This document shows positions 11,077-22,900 of a stretch of DNA of 64,000 bases, piece after piece. Below the pieces are notes generated by a model. The model saw nothing but the letters and a program-made list of their open reading frames with translations, was not told the origin of the DNA and ran no database searches. Origin of the DNA: Symsagittifera roscoffensis (Eukaryota > Xenacoelomorpha > Acoela > Convolutidae); NCBI RefSeq assembly GCF_963678635.1, contig NC_087065.1:7341209-7405208 (forward strand), in the 5' to 3' direction. A program made the translations under genes and the position numbers. The stretch's first letter is position 1. Every line of letters starts with the position of its first letter.

Positions 11077-11613
11077 TCAATTAGTTTGCCGCTTGCGTTT
11101 TCCTGGCTTATGAGTATTTTTCTTTGAATTAGTATACTTCAAATTCTTGCTATAACGCCTAAGGATCGTAAACGTTTTCAGTTCTAAAGAGGGATCCTGG
11201 TGTAGTTGTAAGTACTTTTGCCTTAACTCAGTGAGGTTCTGCTTCCCTCTAGATATCAGGTCTGTTACTATATTAATAACTAATATAACTGACTCTTTCA
11301 ACTTACTATGTATATCTTCTGTGCCTACACGTTTACAGTAAACGATTGCATAAAAATTACGTTTATAGTTTAAAAGAATCTTCTTAAGCTGGTTAGGAGT
11401 TAGTGCGTTAAAGTTATTACTACGGTGTCGACTAATAGAGTTATTAACGGCGTCGTGCCAAAAAACAATGTCGTTTTGGTTTAAGAGATAGTGATCAAGT
11501 TGATACTGACAAGTTATACGGACGTTCACTGCGTTATGGTTGAAACTTAACCCGGGAATGGCTAAGCACGATTGAGATACACGCTTTTGCGAGGCGGGGG
11601 AAAGTTTTTTCAA
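11077..11613 (-). CDS. Unrecognised protein, 178-codon exon-like ORF
   Basis: I do not recognise this family. The ORF runs from a TTG, with no in-frame ATG before an upstream stop, so it is probably an exon or a remnant; the upstream TTAATGTAAATACTAG could be a splice acceptor. Notable parts are NDIVFWHDAVNNSIS, VYCKRVGTED and VINIVTDLISRGK, which have the alternating hydrophobic pattern of a small alpha/beta fold. The C-terminus is very basic (KKNTHKPGKRKRQTN), suggesting nucleic-acid binding or nuclear targeting. It ends 191 bp from the start of the BEL/Pao Gag, on the same strand. Its first 61 codons and upstream DNA are the unit of the tandem array that follows. Confidence 0.45.
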   Translation of the reverse strand: MKKLSPASQKRVSQSCLAIPGLSFNHNAVNVRITCQYQLDHYLLNQNDIVFWHDAVNNSISRHRSNNFNALTPNQLKKILLNYKRNFYAIVYCKRVGTEDIHSKLKESVILVINIVTDLISRGKQNLTELRQKYLQLHQDPSLELKTFTILRRYSKNLKYTNSKKNTHKPGKRKRQTN

Positions 11614-12111
11614 AGCGTGGTGCAGCGAGCTAGCAGCTAGTATTTACATTAAGTGAATTAAATTAACTTTAGAGGAAAGGAATCAAGCAAGCCGCGACCT
11701 GACCTCCCGCAACACCCTGAGCTAACAAGGTTGTAGCAAAAGGTAAGACGATTTGCTTGATAATACGCTAAGGGTCTCGACTACGGCTATTTTTAGCCAA
11801 TTGAACTAGTTTAGTTAGCTGCACCATGTTTCAAGAATATACACTGCGTTGTTTTTCAGAAATTTTTCGAAAATTTCGGATTTTTTTTTCGAAAATTTTT
11901 CAAAGTTTTTTTTTTCCGAAAATTTTTTTTCGAAAATTTTTTTTCCACGTTTTCACCCAACGGTTCAAGTTCCAACAGTAACCTGATGCGCTTGCAAAAT
12001 TTTGAGTTTTTTTTTCGTTAAAAAGTCCGAAATTTTGGCAAAAAACTCGACTCGGTCGTTCAAGTTAATGTATTATGAAACTAGGCGCTTTGCTGAATAA
12101 TTTGCAAAACT

Positions 12112-12396
12112 TTAAAATTTTTGGAAAAAAAAATCAAAAATTTTCAATTTTTTTTTCAAATTTTTTTGGCCTTTTTTTCGATACGGTGTTGAGCTTACAA
12201 ACACTAGCTTACGACTAATAGAGTTATTAACGGCGTCGTGCCAAAAAACAATGTCGTTTTGGTTTAAGAGATAGTGATCAAGTTGATACTGACAAGTTAT
12301 ACGGACGTTCACTGCGTTATGGTTGAAACTTAACCCGGGAATAGCTAAGCACGATTGAGATACACGCTTTTGCGAGGCGGGGGAAAGTTTTTTCAA
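12112..12396 (-). pseudogene. Truncated copy 2 of the 178-codon ORF
   Basis: The first 62 codons repeat the 11077-11613 ORF. At the unit junction the frame then runs into unrelated, low-complexity Lys/Phe-rich sequence and stops. The conserved C-terminal two thirds are lost. Confidence 0.8.
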
Positions 12397-12893
12397 AGCG
12401 TGGTGCAGCGAGCTAGCAGCTAGTATTTACATTAAGTGAATTAAATTAACTTTAGAGGAAGGGAATCAAGCAAGCCGCGACCTGACCTCCCGCAACACCC
12501 TGAGCTAACAAGGTTGTAGCAAAAGGTAAGACGATTTGCTTGATAATACGCTAAGGGTCTCGACTACGGCTATTTTTAGCCAATTGAACTAGTTTAGTTA
12601 GCTGCACCATGTTTCAAGAATATACACTGCGTTGTTTTTCAGAAATTTTTCGAAAATTTCGGAATTTATTTTCGAAAATTTTTCAAAGTTTTTTTTTCCG
12701 AAAATTTTTTTTCGAAAATTTTTTTTCCACGTTTTCACCCAACGGTTCAAGTTCCAACAGTAACCTGATGCGCTTGCAAAATTTTGAGTTTTTTTTTCGT
12801 TAAAAAGTCCGAAATTTTGGCAAAAAACTCGACTCGGTCGTTCAAGTTAATGTATTATGAAACTAGGCGCTTTGCTGAATAATTTGCAAAACT

Positions 12894-13178
12894 TTAAAAT
12901 TTTTGGAAAAAAAAATCAAAAATTTTCAATTTTTTTTTCAAATTTTTTTGGCCTTTTTTTCGATACGGTGTTGAGCTTACAAACACTAGCTTACGACTAA
13001 TAGAGTTATTAACGGCGTCGTGCCAAAAAACAATGTCGTTTTGGTTTAAGAGATAGTGATCAAGTTGATACTGACAAGTTATACGGACGTTCACTGCGTT
13101 ATGGTTGAAACTTAACCCGGGAATGGCTAAGCACGATTGAGATACACGCTTTTGCGAGGCGGGGGAAAGTTTTTTCAA
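12894..13178 (-). pseudogene. Truncated copy 3 of the 178-codon ORF
   Basis: This has the same truncated structure and translation as the copy at 12112-12396, one repeat unit further on. Confidence 0.8.
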
Positions 13179-13769
13179 AGCGTGGTGCAGCGAGCTAGCA
13201 GCTAGTATTTACATTAAGTGAATTAAATTAACTTTAGAGGAAGGGAATCAAGCAAGCCGCGACCTGACCTCCCGCAACACCCTGAGCTAACAAGGTTGTA
13301 GCAAAAGGTAAGACGATTTGCTTGATAATACGCTAAGGGTCTCGACTACGGCTATTTTTAGCCAATTGAACTAGTTTAGTTAGCTGCACCATGTTTCAAG
13401 AATATACACTGCGTTGTTTTTCAGAAATTTTTCGAAAATTTCGGATTTTTTTTTCGAAAATTTTTCAAAGTTTTTTTTTTCCGAAAATTTTTTTTCGAAA
13501 ATTTTTTTTCCACGTTTTCACCCAACGGTTCAAGTTCCAACAGTAACCTGATGCGCTTGCAAAATTTTGAGTTTTTTTTTCGTTAAAAAGTCCGAAATTT
13601 TGGCAAAAAACTCGACTCGGTCGTTCAAGTTAATGTATTATGAAACTAGGCGCTTTGCTGAATAATTTGCAAAACTTTAAAATTTTTGGAAAAAAAAATC
13701 AAAAATTTTCAATTTTTTTTTCAAATTTTTTTGGCCTTTTTTTCGATACGGTGTTGAGCTTACAAACAC

Positions 13770-14070
13770 GGTGTTAGGATAACGCAATAAAGGTTTATGA
13801 GGCCAATTTTTTCCTAATCCCACAGAAAATTTTCTGATCAGTTTTTGGTATCGAGAAAAATTGGGGGTTACGATTTTGCCATCAAAAACCTCGTATCAGA
13901 ATTTAAAGCATCAAATCAGCTAGTTAGCAGAAATGGATAAAGTTTTGATTTTGTAGTCTTATTAGTTTTGCGTTCACCGGTAGAATCCAAAATTCGGGTG
14001 TTGAGAAAAAATGGATGTCCACAATCCACAATCAGGATAATGAAAAGGCCTCCCCTTCTGCTAACTGTGA
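13770..14070. other. Spacer between tandem array and minisatellite
   Basis: No gene or repeat is seen here apart from the last bases of the array junction. Confidence 0.6.
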
Positions 14071-14178
14071 CGTTTCGGCTAACTGGGTCGTTTCGGCCAA
14101 TCGGGTCGTTTCGGCCAATCGGGTCGTTTCGGCCAATCGGGTCGTTTCGGCCAATTGCGTCGTTTCGGCCAATTGGCC
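14071..14178. repeat. Minisatellite, 18-bp unit, six copies
   Basis: CGTTTCGG recurs at 14071, 14089, 14107, 14125, 14143 and 14161, exactly 18 bp apart, in the unit CGTTTCGGCCAATCGGGT. The 18-bp length is a multiple of three, so long but meaningless open frames cross it on both strands. Confidence 0.95.
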
Positions 14179-14464
14179 ACCTTCTGACAAATTTTGGCTA
14201 ATTGGTCACTTTTTGGCCAATTCGGCAGTTTCGGGCCACTATCGGTTATTGCACAATTTCAGCCAATTGGGTCGTGTTTGGACAAATTTCGGCTAATTGG
14301 ACTTTCGGCCAATTCGGATACTTAAGGGCAATTTTCAGCTAATTGCACAATTTCGGCCAATTGGGTCGTGTTTGGACAAATATCGAATAATTGGACACTT
14401 TCGGCCAATTGGGTTGTGTTTGGACAATTTTCGGCTAATTGGACACCTTCGGCCAATTGGGTTC
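14179..14464. repeat. Irregular part of the minisatellite
   Basis: Longer, imperfect units mix CGGCCAATTGGG, CTAATTGGACAC and GTGTTTGGACAA. They are related to the flanking 18-bp and 46-bp arrays. Confidence 0.8.
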
Positions 14465-14795
14465 TGTTTCGACAAATATCGGCTAATTGCACACTTTCGG
14501 CCAATTTGGTCGTTTGGGCAACTTTCGGCTTATCGCACACTTTCGGCCAATTGGGTCGTTTGGGCAACTTTCGGCTTATTGCACACTTTCGGCTAATTGG
14601 AGCCTTTGGGCAACTTCCGGCTTATTGCACACTTTCGGCCAATTGCGTCGTTTGGGCAACTTTCGGCTTATTGCACATTTTCGGCCAATTGGGTCGTTTG
14701 GGCAACTTTCGGCTTATTGCACACTTTCGGCCAATTGGAGCGTTTGGGCAACTTCCGGCTTATTGCACACTTTCGGCCAATTGGGTCGTTTGGGA
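14465..14795. repeat. Minisatellite, 46-bp unit, about seven copies
   Basis: CGTTTGGGCA or its one-base variants start at 14511, 14557, 14603, 14649, 14695, 14741 and 14787, exactly 46 bp apart. The unit embeds CACACTTTCGGCCAATTGGG, related to the 18-bp unit. This suggests stepwise growth of a higher-order unit. Confidence 0.95.
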
Positions 14796-14929
14796 ATTTT
14801 TTCCACGGATATTGTCCCGAATACGGTCCGGAATATGTAACGTCCAGAATACTGTCTGGAATATCTAACGTCCAGAATACTGTCCGGGTCCGGCATTGCT
14901 TTTTCATTTCATGCAACACAGTTTTTGCA

Positions 14930-15910
14930 GGTTATCAGCACTTACTCTTCTCTTTTTTCTCTTTTATTTGTGTTTTTATCAATGACGCTGAAATATAATA
15001 CCCGAAAACACGATATCTCGTGAGGACTAAACAGTACATTTGAGAGGCTTTCTCAAACTGGAACTTTTTTTGTATAAGTGCAGAACTTCTAATGATTGAA
15101 AAAAAACGTTTGAAATCTGGATAGGAACAAATTTTTACCACAAAGGCGAAGCAGTTTTTTTGCAAACACGATCAGAAAAAGTCAACTGTTTTTTCTTACT
15201 TTTGATGAAAAACAAAAAATGTTTAAAATTTGTTTAAAATACAGCGTCGCCTACCAGATTTTTTTCTACGTCTTTTCGCTGTCTTTTTTCTCACAATAAT
15301 AGTTTTTTTAAAGAAAAGGTTGCAGAGGGCCTAAATTTGTTTTTTGCTTCTTGTTCAACTAGATTGCGGAGGTTGCTGAATATTAACTTTTCATAAAATT
15401 ATCCGTTTCCTCGAAAACTTCGGCAAGAAATATGAATTATACTGCCCCAATTTGACAGAATAAAAAAGTATATTCCAAAGTAATTTGAAAAACTGAACAA
15501 TAAACCGGTATATCAATCGTCTGACATAAAAAATGAAAAAATTGATCAAAATGGTGAAGTAGATAAATTTTTTCGAAGTCTTTCCATCAAACACATCTGC
15601 CTATTTTTCCAAAATGTAGGTTTATAAACTAAGTAAGCAGCTCAAATTAATGTAATGACACCGTTCAAAACGGCTGCAAAAAATAAGCTGATCTAACTTC
15701 AGTTCAAATACACAGTGCTGATTTAAGTTATTTTATGAAAACGGGAAAAAAGTCAACATTTTATTTTCAAATGCTTTTTAGCTCATGGAGCCCACAAAAA
15801 AGAGATCAGAACAAACTCAGGCTCAAATGTAAATACGGAAAAAATGTATAAGAAGTTTAAAGGACTCGATCAAAAACGACTAAAAACTGTGGAAACTGCC
15901 ATCCTTTGTC
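14930..15910. repeat. AT-rich dispersed repeat family, copy A
   Basis: It aligns with 17190-18110. Shared landmarks in order are CCGAAAACACGATA, GTGAGGACTAAA, TTTTTGTATAAGTG, GGATAGGAAC, GCGTCGCCTACCAGATT and ACTCGATCAAAAACGACTAAAA. No terminal repeats, transposase or coding frame is evident. Confidence 0.75.
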
Positions 15911-16166
15911 GATGTAGACAACTCGACGACAACGGTGAAGGCAATGATGCCAATCGATTTGATAACTGAACAAGAAAATAAAATAATGGAGGAGAGCAAT
16001 TTCTAGAAATTAAAGCAACGAACTGAAAACTGCTGTGTTATGCAAAGCAGGAGGAGCGCAGATAAAAATTTTATTTGACGGAATAACAGCGTTTCCTGAA
16101 AATTGAAAGGAAATCGATAGCCACCAACTTTCAAACAAAATAGAGATCAAACAACTAACAGACTAA

Positions 16167-16346
16167 CTGAGCCAACTGACTTTAAAGAATAAGAAGAAGA
16201 AGCAAAAGGTAGCAAAACTGAAGCAAAAACTGGATGAATTGCAGAGGAAGACGGCGATACTCAGGTCTTACAACATAGAGTTGGAGAAAGGGAAGAAAAA
16301 AATGGAGAATAAAAAACCCATGTTTCAATTGCATCCTTTAGTTTAA
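16167..16346 (+). CDS. Short leucine-zipper-like ORF (59 codons), possible exon or remnant
   Basis: The frame encodes a basic stretch (LKNKKKKQK) followed by VAKLKQKLDELQRKTAILRS and then YNIELEKGKKK, and stops 17 codons after the zipper. Leucines at the d positions are exactly seven residues apart four times over. A basic region running into a leucine zipper is the layout of bZIP transcription factors. However, the invariant Asn and Arg of the bZIP basic region are not visible, and a stop lies just upstream. It could be the last exon of a bZIP or coiled-coil gene, a pseudogene, or chance. It sits inside repeat-rich DNA. Confidence 0.3.
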   Translation: MSQLTLKNKKKKQKVAKLKQKLDELQRKTAILRSYNIELEKGKKKMENKKPMFQLHPLV

Positions 16347-16489
16347 TTTCATAATCATGTGTGTTTTATTTGATGTTCATTTTAATGTTCTTGACAAAAG
16401 TATTTAAGTTTTTAAATTGCACCAAAATGAATGTAAAAATCGAACATTTTTTTTCTATAAAATGGGGCACAAGTAGTTTTGCGAATACT

Positions 16490-16640
16490 ACAAGGACTAA
16501 AAATCATTGTCTAAATTGTTTATTTAACTTGAAAAAAAAACCCATTTCTAAATTGAAGCGTACCAATTAAATCAAAGCCTCTATTCACTAAATCAGATAC
16601 TTACTACTTTTTTCTAATTAGGACTATAAACTCCCTAAAA
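16490..16640. repeat. Diverged dispersed repeat, paired with 3715-3860
   Basis: It follows the same order of short blocks as 3715-3860, in the same orientation. Confidence 0.65.
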
Positions 16641-17189
16641 AACTGAACACTAAACCGGTATAACAATCGTCTGACATTTAAAAAAACTGATCGTAGTCAA
16701 TGGTTCTTAATCAAGTATAAACCATTATAATGGATTATTTTTATATAAAATAAACTAAGTTCATAATCCATTTTCGATGGACTCTAATCGATTACTTTTG
16801 TTTTTTTTCATGAAAAATGACATTAAAATTAAAACATAATCGAATATTATGGAACTCTTGTGCGGGTAGAAATCATATGATTGATCACAAAATACATTCG
16901 AAAACAAAAAAAAATTAGGTTGAAAACATGTATCACACCTGAATCACCACTTGCGAATTTATACCAGCAAATTTTTGTTCATATTATCCATTTTTTTTTA
17001 CAAAACTTAGCGTGAGAAATTCATAGGTTATGAAAAAAAATATTGATCCCCATGCTCAACCTTGAAAAAAAATCTTCATTGCGCAAAAAAATTGATGCTG
17101 ATGTGAATTGAGGGGAAAAGAAAAATGGTTAAAATTGTTAGTTTCAAAAAAACTTTCTCGCTTACAGTTTGCATGGCTTTTTCAGTGCA

Positions 17190-18110
17190 TGCAAAACAAA
17201 TTTTGGTGGTTTTCAGCTCTTAATCCGAAAACACGATAGCTTGTGAGGACTAAATAACATTTTTAGAGGTTTTCTTAAAGTGGAACTATTTTTGTATAAG
17301 TGTCGAGATTCTAATGGTGGAAAAATATATTTGAAAATTGGATAGGAACCATTTTTTACCACAATGGCTAAGCAGGTTTTCGCAACCAAGATGAAAACAG
17401 TCAAGATTTTTTTTCGTATTTTTGATGTAAAACAAAATTATTTCATTTTTTTTAAATACTGCGTCGCCTACCAGATTCTATTCTCCATTATTTCAATGGC
17501 GTTTTTTCTCACAATAACAGATTTTTGAAAAAAATTGGTTCCAAAGGGCCTAAAATTCTTTTTTACCTCTTGTTCAACGAGTATGCGGAGTTTGCTGAGT
17601 ATTAAATTTGTTTGATGGAGAGACAGGAAATATAAATTATATTGCCGTAAATTGACTGAATAAAAAATTAAAAATTATATTCCAAAGCTATTTGAAAAAC
17701 TGAACAATAAATCGGTATAACGATCCTCTGACATGAAAAAGTGATCGAACTGATCAAAATGGCGAGTTGAATAAAATGTTCCGAAGTATCTCCATCAAGC
17801 TAATCTGCCTATTTTGCAATCTGTAGGTTTATAAACTAACTGAGCAGATCAAACTTGTGTAATGATACCGTTTAAAAAGGCTGCAAAATAAGCTGATCTA
17901 ACTTCAGTTCAAATACACAGTGTATGATTTAAGTTATCTCGAGAAAAGAGAAAAAAGTCAAATTTTCATTTTCAAATGCTTTTCAGCTCATTGAGCTCAC
18001 AAAAAAGTAATCAGTACAAATTCTGGCTCAAATGTTAATCAGGAAAGAATGTATAAGAAAATTAACGTACTCGATCAAAAACGACTAAAACCCGTGGAAA
18101 CTTAACTGAA
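17190..18110. repeat. AT-rich dispersed repeat family, copy B
   Basis: It is diverged from 14930-15910 but collinear with it. It ends at ACTCGATCAAAAACGACTAA, where the next, differently diverged segment begins. Confidence 0.75.
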
Positions 18111-18156
18111 CGAAAAAAACCTACTATCAAAAATTTTGAAAATCTGAACAATATAA

Positions 18157-19680
18157 CGATCCTGCCACCTGAAAAAAAAGTGAACAATCTGATCAAAATC
18201 GTGATGTAGACAAAGTTTTCTCAACTCTCTCCGCCCAGCAAGTCTGCTTATACTGCGATTTGTAGGTTTATAAACTGGCTGAACAGATAAATTTAATGTA
18301 TTGACACCATTTGAAAAAGATGCAAAAATTTAGTTGCTCTAACTTGAGTTCAATTATACAGAGCTGATTTGATTTATCTGGAGAAAAACGATTGAATTTG
18401 TCATTTTCAAATGTCTTTTATCCCATTAAGCTCACCAAAAAAAATCTGAACAAAAATTGCATTAAATTTGAAGCTAACTGACGTGTTGCCATATAATTTG
18501 CTTTTTTGTAACAAAATTTACGACAAATATACTAGGAGGTTCACTTATTTTTTATTTCCAGCAACTGTTGCGATACTCATGGTGTATTTTTTGATTGAAT
18601 AAAAGAAACCGAAAAGTTTTCAAAGGTGGAAGAAATAACAATCGAAAACTGCATAGCAATCAATACTTACCACACTGGTGAAGCTGCTTTTCGCAATTTT
18701 GATAAAACAATATCAAAACATTTTTTCTATTTTCGATGGAAAACAAAAAAGGTTTCAAATTTTTTTAAATACTGCGTCGCCTACCAGGTTCTCACAAGAT
18801 GGGCATAAAGTTCAGTTTTGCTTCTTGTTCAACTAGAATACGAAGATTGCTCAATATTATTATTCAACGATTTTTCATACAAATATCAATTTTATTGAAA
18901 ATTTTGGTAAAAACTAAAAATTTCTTTGCCAAAACTTGACTGAATAAAACAAACCTGCAATCATAAATTTTCCACATTTTTTAAGAGTCTGAACAATAAA
19001 TGAAAATAACGATCGACCCATAAAAAAAAATTGAACGGTTTGATCAAAATCGTGAAGTAGATAATATTTACCCAATTCTTTCCACCAAGTAAATCTACTT
19101 ATTTTGCAATCTGTTAGATTTATAAACTAGCGGAACAGATCAAATTAATGTATTGGCACAATTTTAAAACGATGCAAAAATTTTATTTGATCTAAGTTAA
19201 CTTCAAATTTACAGTGCTGATCTAAATTCTTTGGAGAACAAAGTTCAAATTTTCAAGTGGTCATTTTCAAATGCCCTTCGGCCCATTGAACTCACAAAAA
19301 AATCAAAACACAATTCTTAAATCGTCTAACAACTGAAGCAAACTGACGTGTTGCCAGATTTTTTGCTTTTTTGTCACAAAAATTACAGCCAAGAACATAT
19401 CAGGAGGATTGTTTAATTTTTATTTTGTCACCAATCGTTACGCTACTTTAAGTGTGTTTTTTGCTTGACTAAGTTGAACAGAAATCTATTTTTGATAGAC
19501 AATTTCTAAAATATTTGTTTTTTGCTAAATGAAAAGCAAAACTAAAACTTTGACAAATGAACAGCGTTGTTTTTCTATTTTTATTGATATATTTCAGCCC
19601 AGTTTTTAATGAAAAAATAAGTTTGTAGTTTCCATCTTTGTTCATTTTGAGACGATAATTTAAAACAGAACTGAATCAGA
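18157..19680. repeat. 1,524-bp tandem duplication, copy 1
   Basis: The unit starts CGATCCTGCCACCTG and is repeated head to tail at 19681. It holds internally diverged members of the AT-rich repeat family (GCGTCGCCTACCAGGTTC near 18772). The 60-codon open frame at 18626-18808 shows no domain. Confidence 0.95.
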
Positions 19681-21200
19681 CGATCCTGCCACCTGAAAAA
19701 AAAGTGAACAATCTGATCAAAATCGTGATGTAGACAAAGTTTTCTCAACTCTCTCCGCCCAGCAAGTCTGCTTATACTGCGATTTGTAGGTTTATAAACT
19801 GGCTGAACAGATAAATTTAATGTATTGACACCATTTGAAAAAGATGCAAAAATTTAGTTGCTCTAACTTGAGTTCAATTATACAGAGCTGATTTGATTTA
19901 TCTGGAGAAAAACGATTGAATTTGTCATTTTCAAATGTCTTTTATCCCATTAAGCTCACCAAAAAAAATCTGAACAAAAATTGCATTAAATTTGAAGCTA
20001 ACTGACGTGTTGCCATATAATTTGCTTTTTTGTAACAAAATTTACGACAAATATACTAGGAGGTTCACTTATTTTTTATTTCCAGCAACTGTTGCGATAC
20101 TCATGGTGTATTTTTTGATTGAATAAAAGAAACCGAAAAGTTTTCAAAGGTGGAAGAAATAACAATCGAAAACTGCATAGCAATCAATACTTACCACACT
20201 GGTGAAGCTGCTTTTCGCAATTTTGATAAAACAATATCAAAACATTTTTTCTATTTTCGATGGAAAACAAAAAAGGTTTCAAATTTTTTTAAATACTGCG
20301 TCGCCTACCAGGTTCTCACAAGATGGGCATAAAGTTCAGTTTTGCTTCTTGTTCAACTAGAATACGAAGATTGCTCAATATTATTATTCAACGATTTTTC
20401 ATACAAATATCAATTTTATTGAAAATTTTGGTAAAAACTAAAAATTTGCCAAAACTTGACTGAATAAAACAAACCTGCAATCATAAATTTTCCACATTTT
20501 TTAAGAGTCTGAACAATAAATGAAAATAACGATCGACCCATAAAAAAAAATTGAACGGTTTGATCAAAATCGTGAAGTAGATAATATTTACCCAATTCTT
20601 TCCACCAAGTAAATCTACTTATTTTGCAATCTGTTAGATTTATAAACTAGCGGAACAGATCAAATTAATGTATTGGCACAATTTTAAAACGATGCAAAAA
20701 TTTTATTTGATCTAAGTTAACTTCAAATTTACAGTGCTGATCTAAATTCTTTGGAGAACAAAGTTCAAATTTTCAAGTGGTCATTTTCAAATGCCCTTCG
20801 GCCCATTGAACTCACAAAAAAATCAAAACACAATTCTTAAATCGTCTAACAACTGAAGCAAACTGACGTGTTGCCAGATTTTTTGCTTTTTTGTCACAAA
20901 AATTACAGCCAAGAACATATCAGGAGGATTGTTTAATTTTTATTTTGTCACCAATCGTTACGCTACTTTAAGTGTGTTTTTTGCTTGACTAAGTTGAACA
21001 GAAATCTATTTTTGATAGACAATTTCTAAAATATTTGTTTTTTGCTAAATGAAAAGCAAAACTAAAACTTTGACAAATGAACAGCGTTGTTTTTCTATTT
21101 TTATTGATATATTTCAGCCCAGTTTTTAATGAAAAAATAAGTTTGTAGTTTCCATCTTTGTTCATTTTGAGACGATAATTTAAAACAGAACTGAATCAGA
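19681..21200. repeat. 1,520-bp tandem duplication, copy 2
   Basis: As far as I can read it is identical to 18157-19680, except for a 4-bp deletion (AAAATTTGCC for AAAATTTCTTTGCC near 20440). Such high identity within otherwise diverged repeats indicates a recent event or an assembly duplication. Confidence 0.95.
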
Positions 21201-21779
21201 CAATGTTTGTGAAATTTTTTTTGTACAACTGATGCAGAAAACGCGTTTAGAAGGAAACATTTTTGCTGCATTCCGAAGCTTTCTAAATTTCTATTTTGAA
21301 AATTATTCAAAAAAAATTTGAATCAAAGACAACTACAACTTTTTTCTCAATCATAGAAATACTGATCATCTCGAGTTAACTATAAAATAGAGGCCGTTTC
21401 TGTAGTACGTTGTTGTGATTTTTCACGAAGAAGGAAATCAAATTATTTCAAGTTGCGCCTGGTCTAAATTAGGTATCTCTATGTTCTTGGATTCTAGAGA
21501 CAAGTAAAAAAAACATAAAATTTCCACTTAAAATTTTTTCTTGGATTTCATTTGCAAAAACTTGTAAAATAAAACGTGTCCGCATTTTAGTTTTGTCGTT
21601 GAATCCGCATTTAGCAAGTTTAACTAGATGTTTCGATCCAGCATATGCAGGACAATTCCGCAAAATGTAAACAATTTCCGCAAACGTGAGCTGATTGCAC
21701 AATTATAAGTGGATCGTACTTTTGTTTGTTATACTGAACTGAATTAGTCCTTGCATGAATAATTAAGAGCTATAACTAG

Positions 21780-22900
21780 AGTTGTTATCAAGCAATGAGG
21801 AAATTATAAGGCAATTTAATTATTTTTTCGCGTTTTTTCTCACAACATTAGTTTTGAAAAACTGTTTTGGTGGCAAAGGGCAAAAATTTCAATTTGCTTC
21901 TTGGTCAACTAGATTACGGAGGCTGCTCAATTTTATTTTTTCAAAGTTTTTTAAAAATAAATATCAATTTTATATCAAAATTTTGGTAAAAACGAAGTTT
22001 TTCATTGCCAAAACTTGACTGAAAAAACAAACCCGCAATCATAAGTTTCCATATTTATTTAAGAGTCCGAATAATCAGTCGAAATAACGATCGACCCATG
22101 AAAAAAGTGAACGATTTTATAAAAAATGGTGAAGTAGACAAAGTTTTCCCAAATCTCTCCACCAACCAAATCTACTTGTTTTGCAATCTACTTAATTTTA
22201 CAAACTAGCGGAACAAATCAAATTAATGTATTGACACAATTTTAAAAAGATGCTAAAATTTTATTTGATCTAACTTAATTTCAAGTATACAGTGCTGATC
22301 TAAATTATCTGGGGAACAAAGTTCAAATTTTCATGTTGTCAATTTCAAGTGCCTTTCAGCCCATTGAGCTAACAAAAAAAACAGAACACAATATACAAAT
22401 AGCCTAAAAATTGAAACTGACGTGTTGCCATATTATTTGCTTTTTTGTCACAAAAATCAAAATTTACAGCAAAAAACATACTAAGGGGTTCGCTTAATTT
22501 GTATTTTGCCACCAATCGTTATGTTACTTTAAGTGTGTTTTTTGCCTGACTAAATTGAACCGAATCCGAATAGTTTTTTTGATAGATAATCTCTAAAATA
22601 ATTGACTTTGGCTGAATGAAAAGCAAAACTAAAGTTTTGATAAAATGAACAACGTTGTTTTTCTAATTTTTATTGATTTATTTCAGCTCAATTTTAATTT
22701 TAAAAAATAAGTTTGTATTTTCTAATTTTGTTTATTTTGAGCAAAAAAAGTGAACGGTTTGATCAAAATCGTGAAGTAGCAAAAGCTTTCTCACATCTCT
22801 CCACCAACCAAATCTAATTCTTTTACAATCTGTAGAATTATAAACTAGCCGAAAAGATCAAATTAATGTATAAAATGAACGAGTCAACTGTTTTTTATCA
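21780..22900. repeat. AT-rich dispersed repeat family, further diverged copy
   Basis: Collinear landmarks include TCACAACATTAG, GGTCAACTAGATTACGGAG, CGATCGACCCATGAAAAAAGTGAACG, TATACAGTGCTGATCTAAAT and ACTGACGTGTTGCCATAT. These match the units in 18157-21200 at clearly lower identity. Confidence 0.7.

Larger units (their letters stand above)
11431..13769. repeat. Three-copy tandem array, ~782-bp unit
   Basis: The units begin at 11431, 12214 and 12996 (ACTAATAGAG) and are nearly identical. The last one ends 12 bp short, at 13769. Each unit contains the first codons of the - strand ORF and its upstream flank. It also contains an AT-rich block with repeated TTTCGAAAATTTTT motifs. Units 2 and 3 are joined to the ORF start by the same junction (AAACACTAGCTTACG), showing one duplication event that was then amplified. 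Confidence 0.92.

Noticed and set aside
14071-14795. Regular short repeats resembling a CRISPR array
   Set aside because: The units are contiguous with no unique spacers, and the context is a eukaryotic genome. It is a minisatellite.
13968-14998. Several long open frames on both strands across the minisatellite
   Set aside because: They arise from an 18-bp unit (multiple of three) and stop-poor repeats. The translations are simple repeats that shift frame with unit length.
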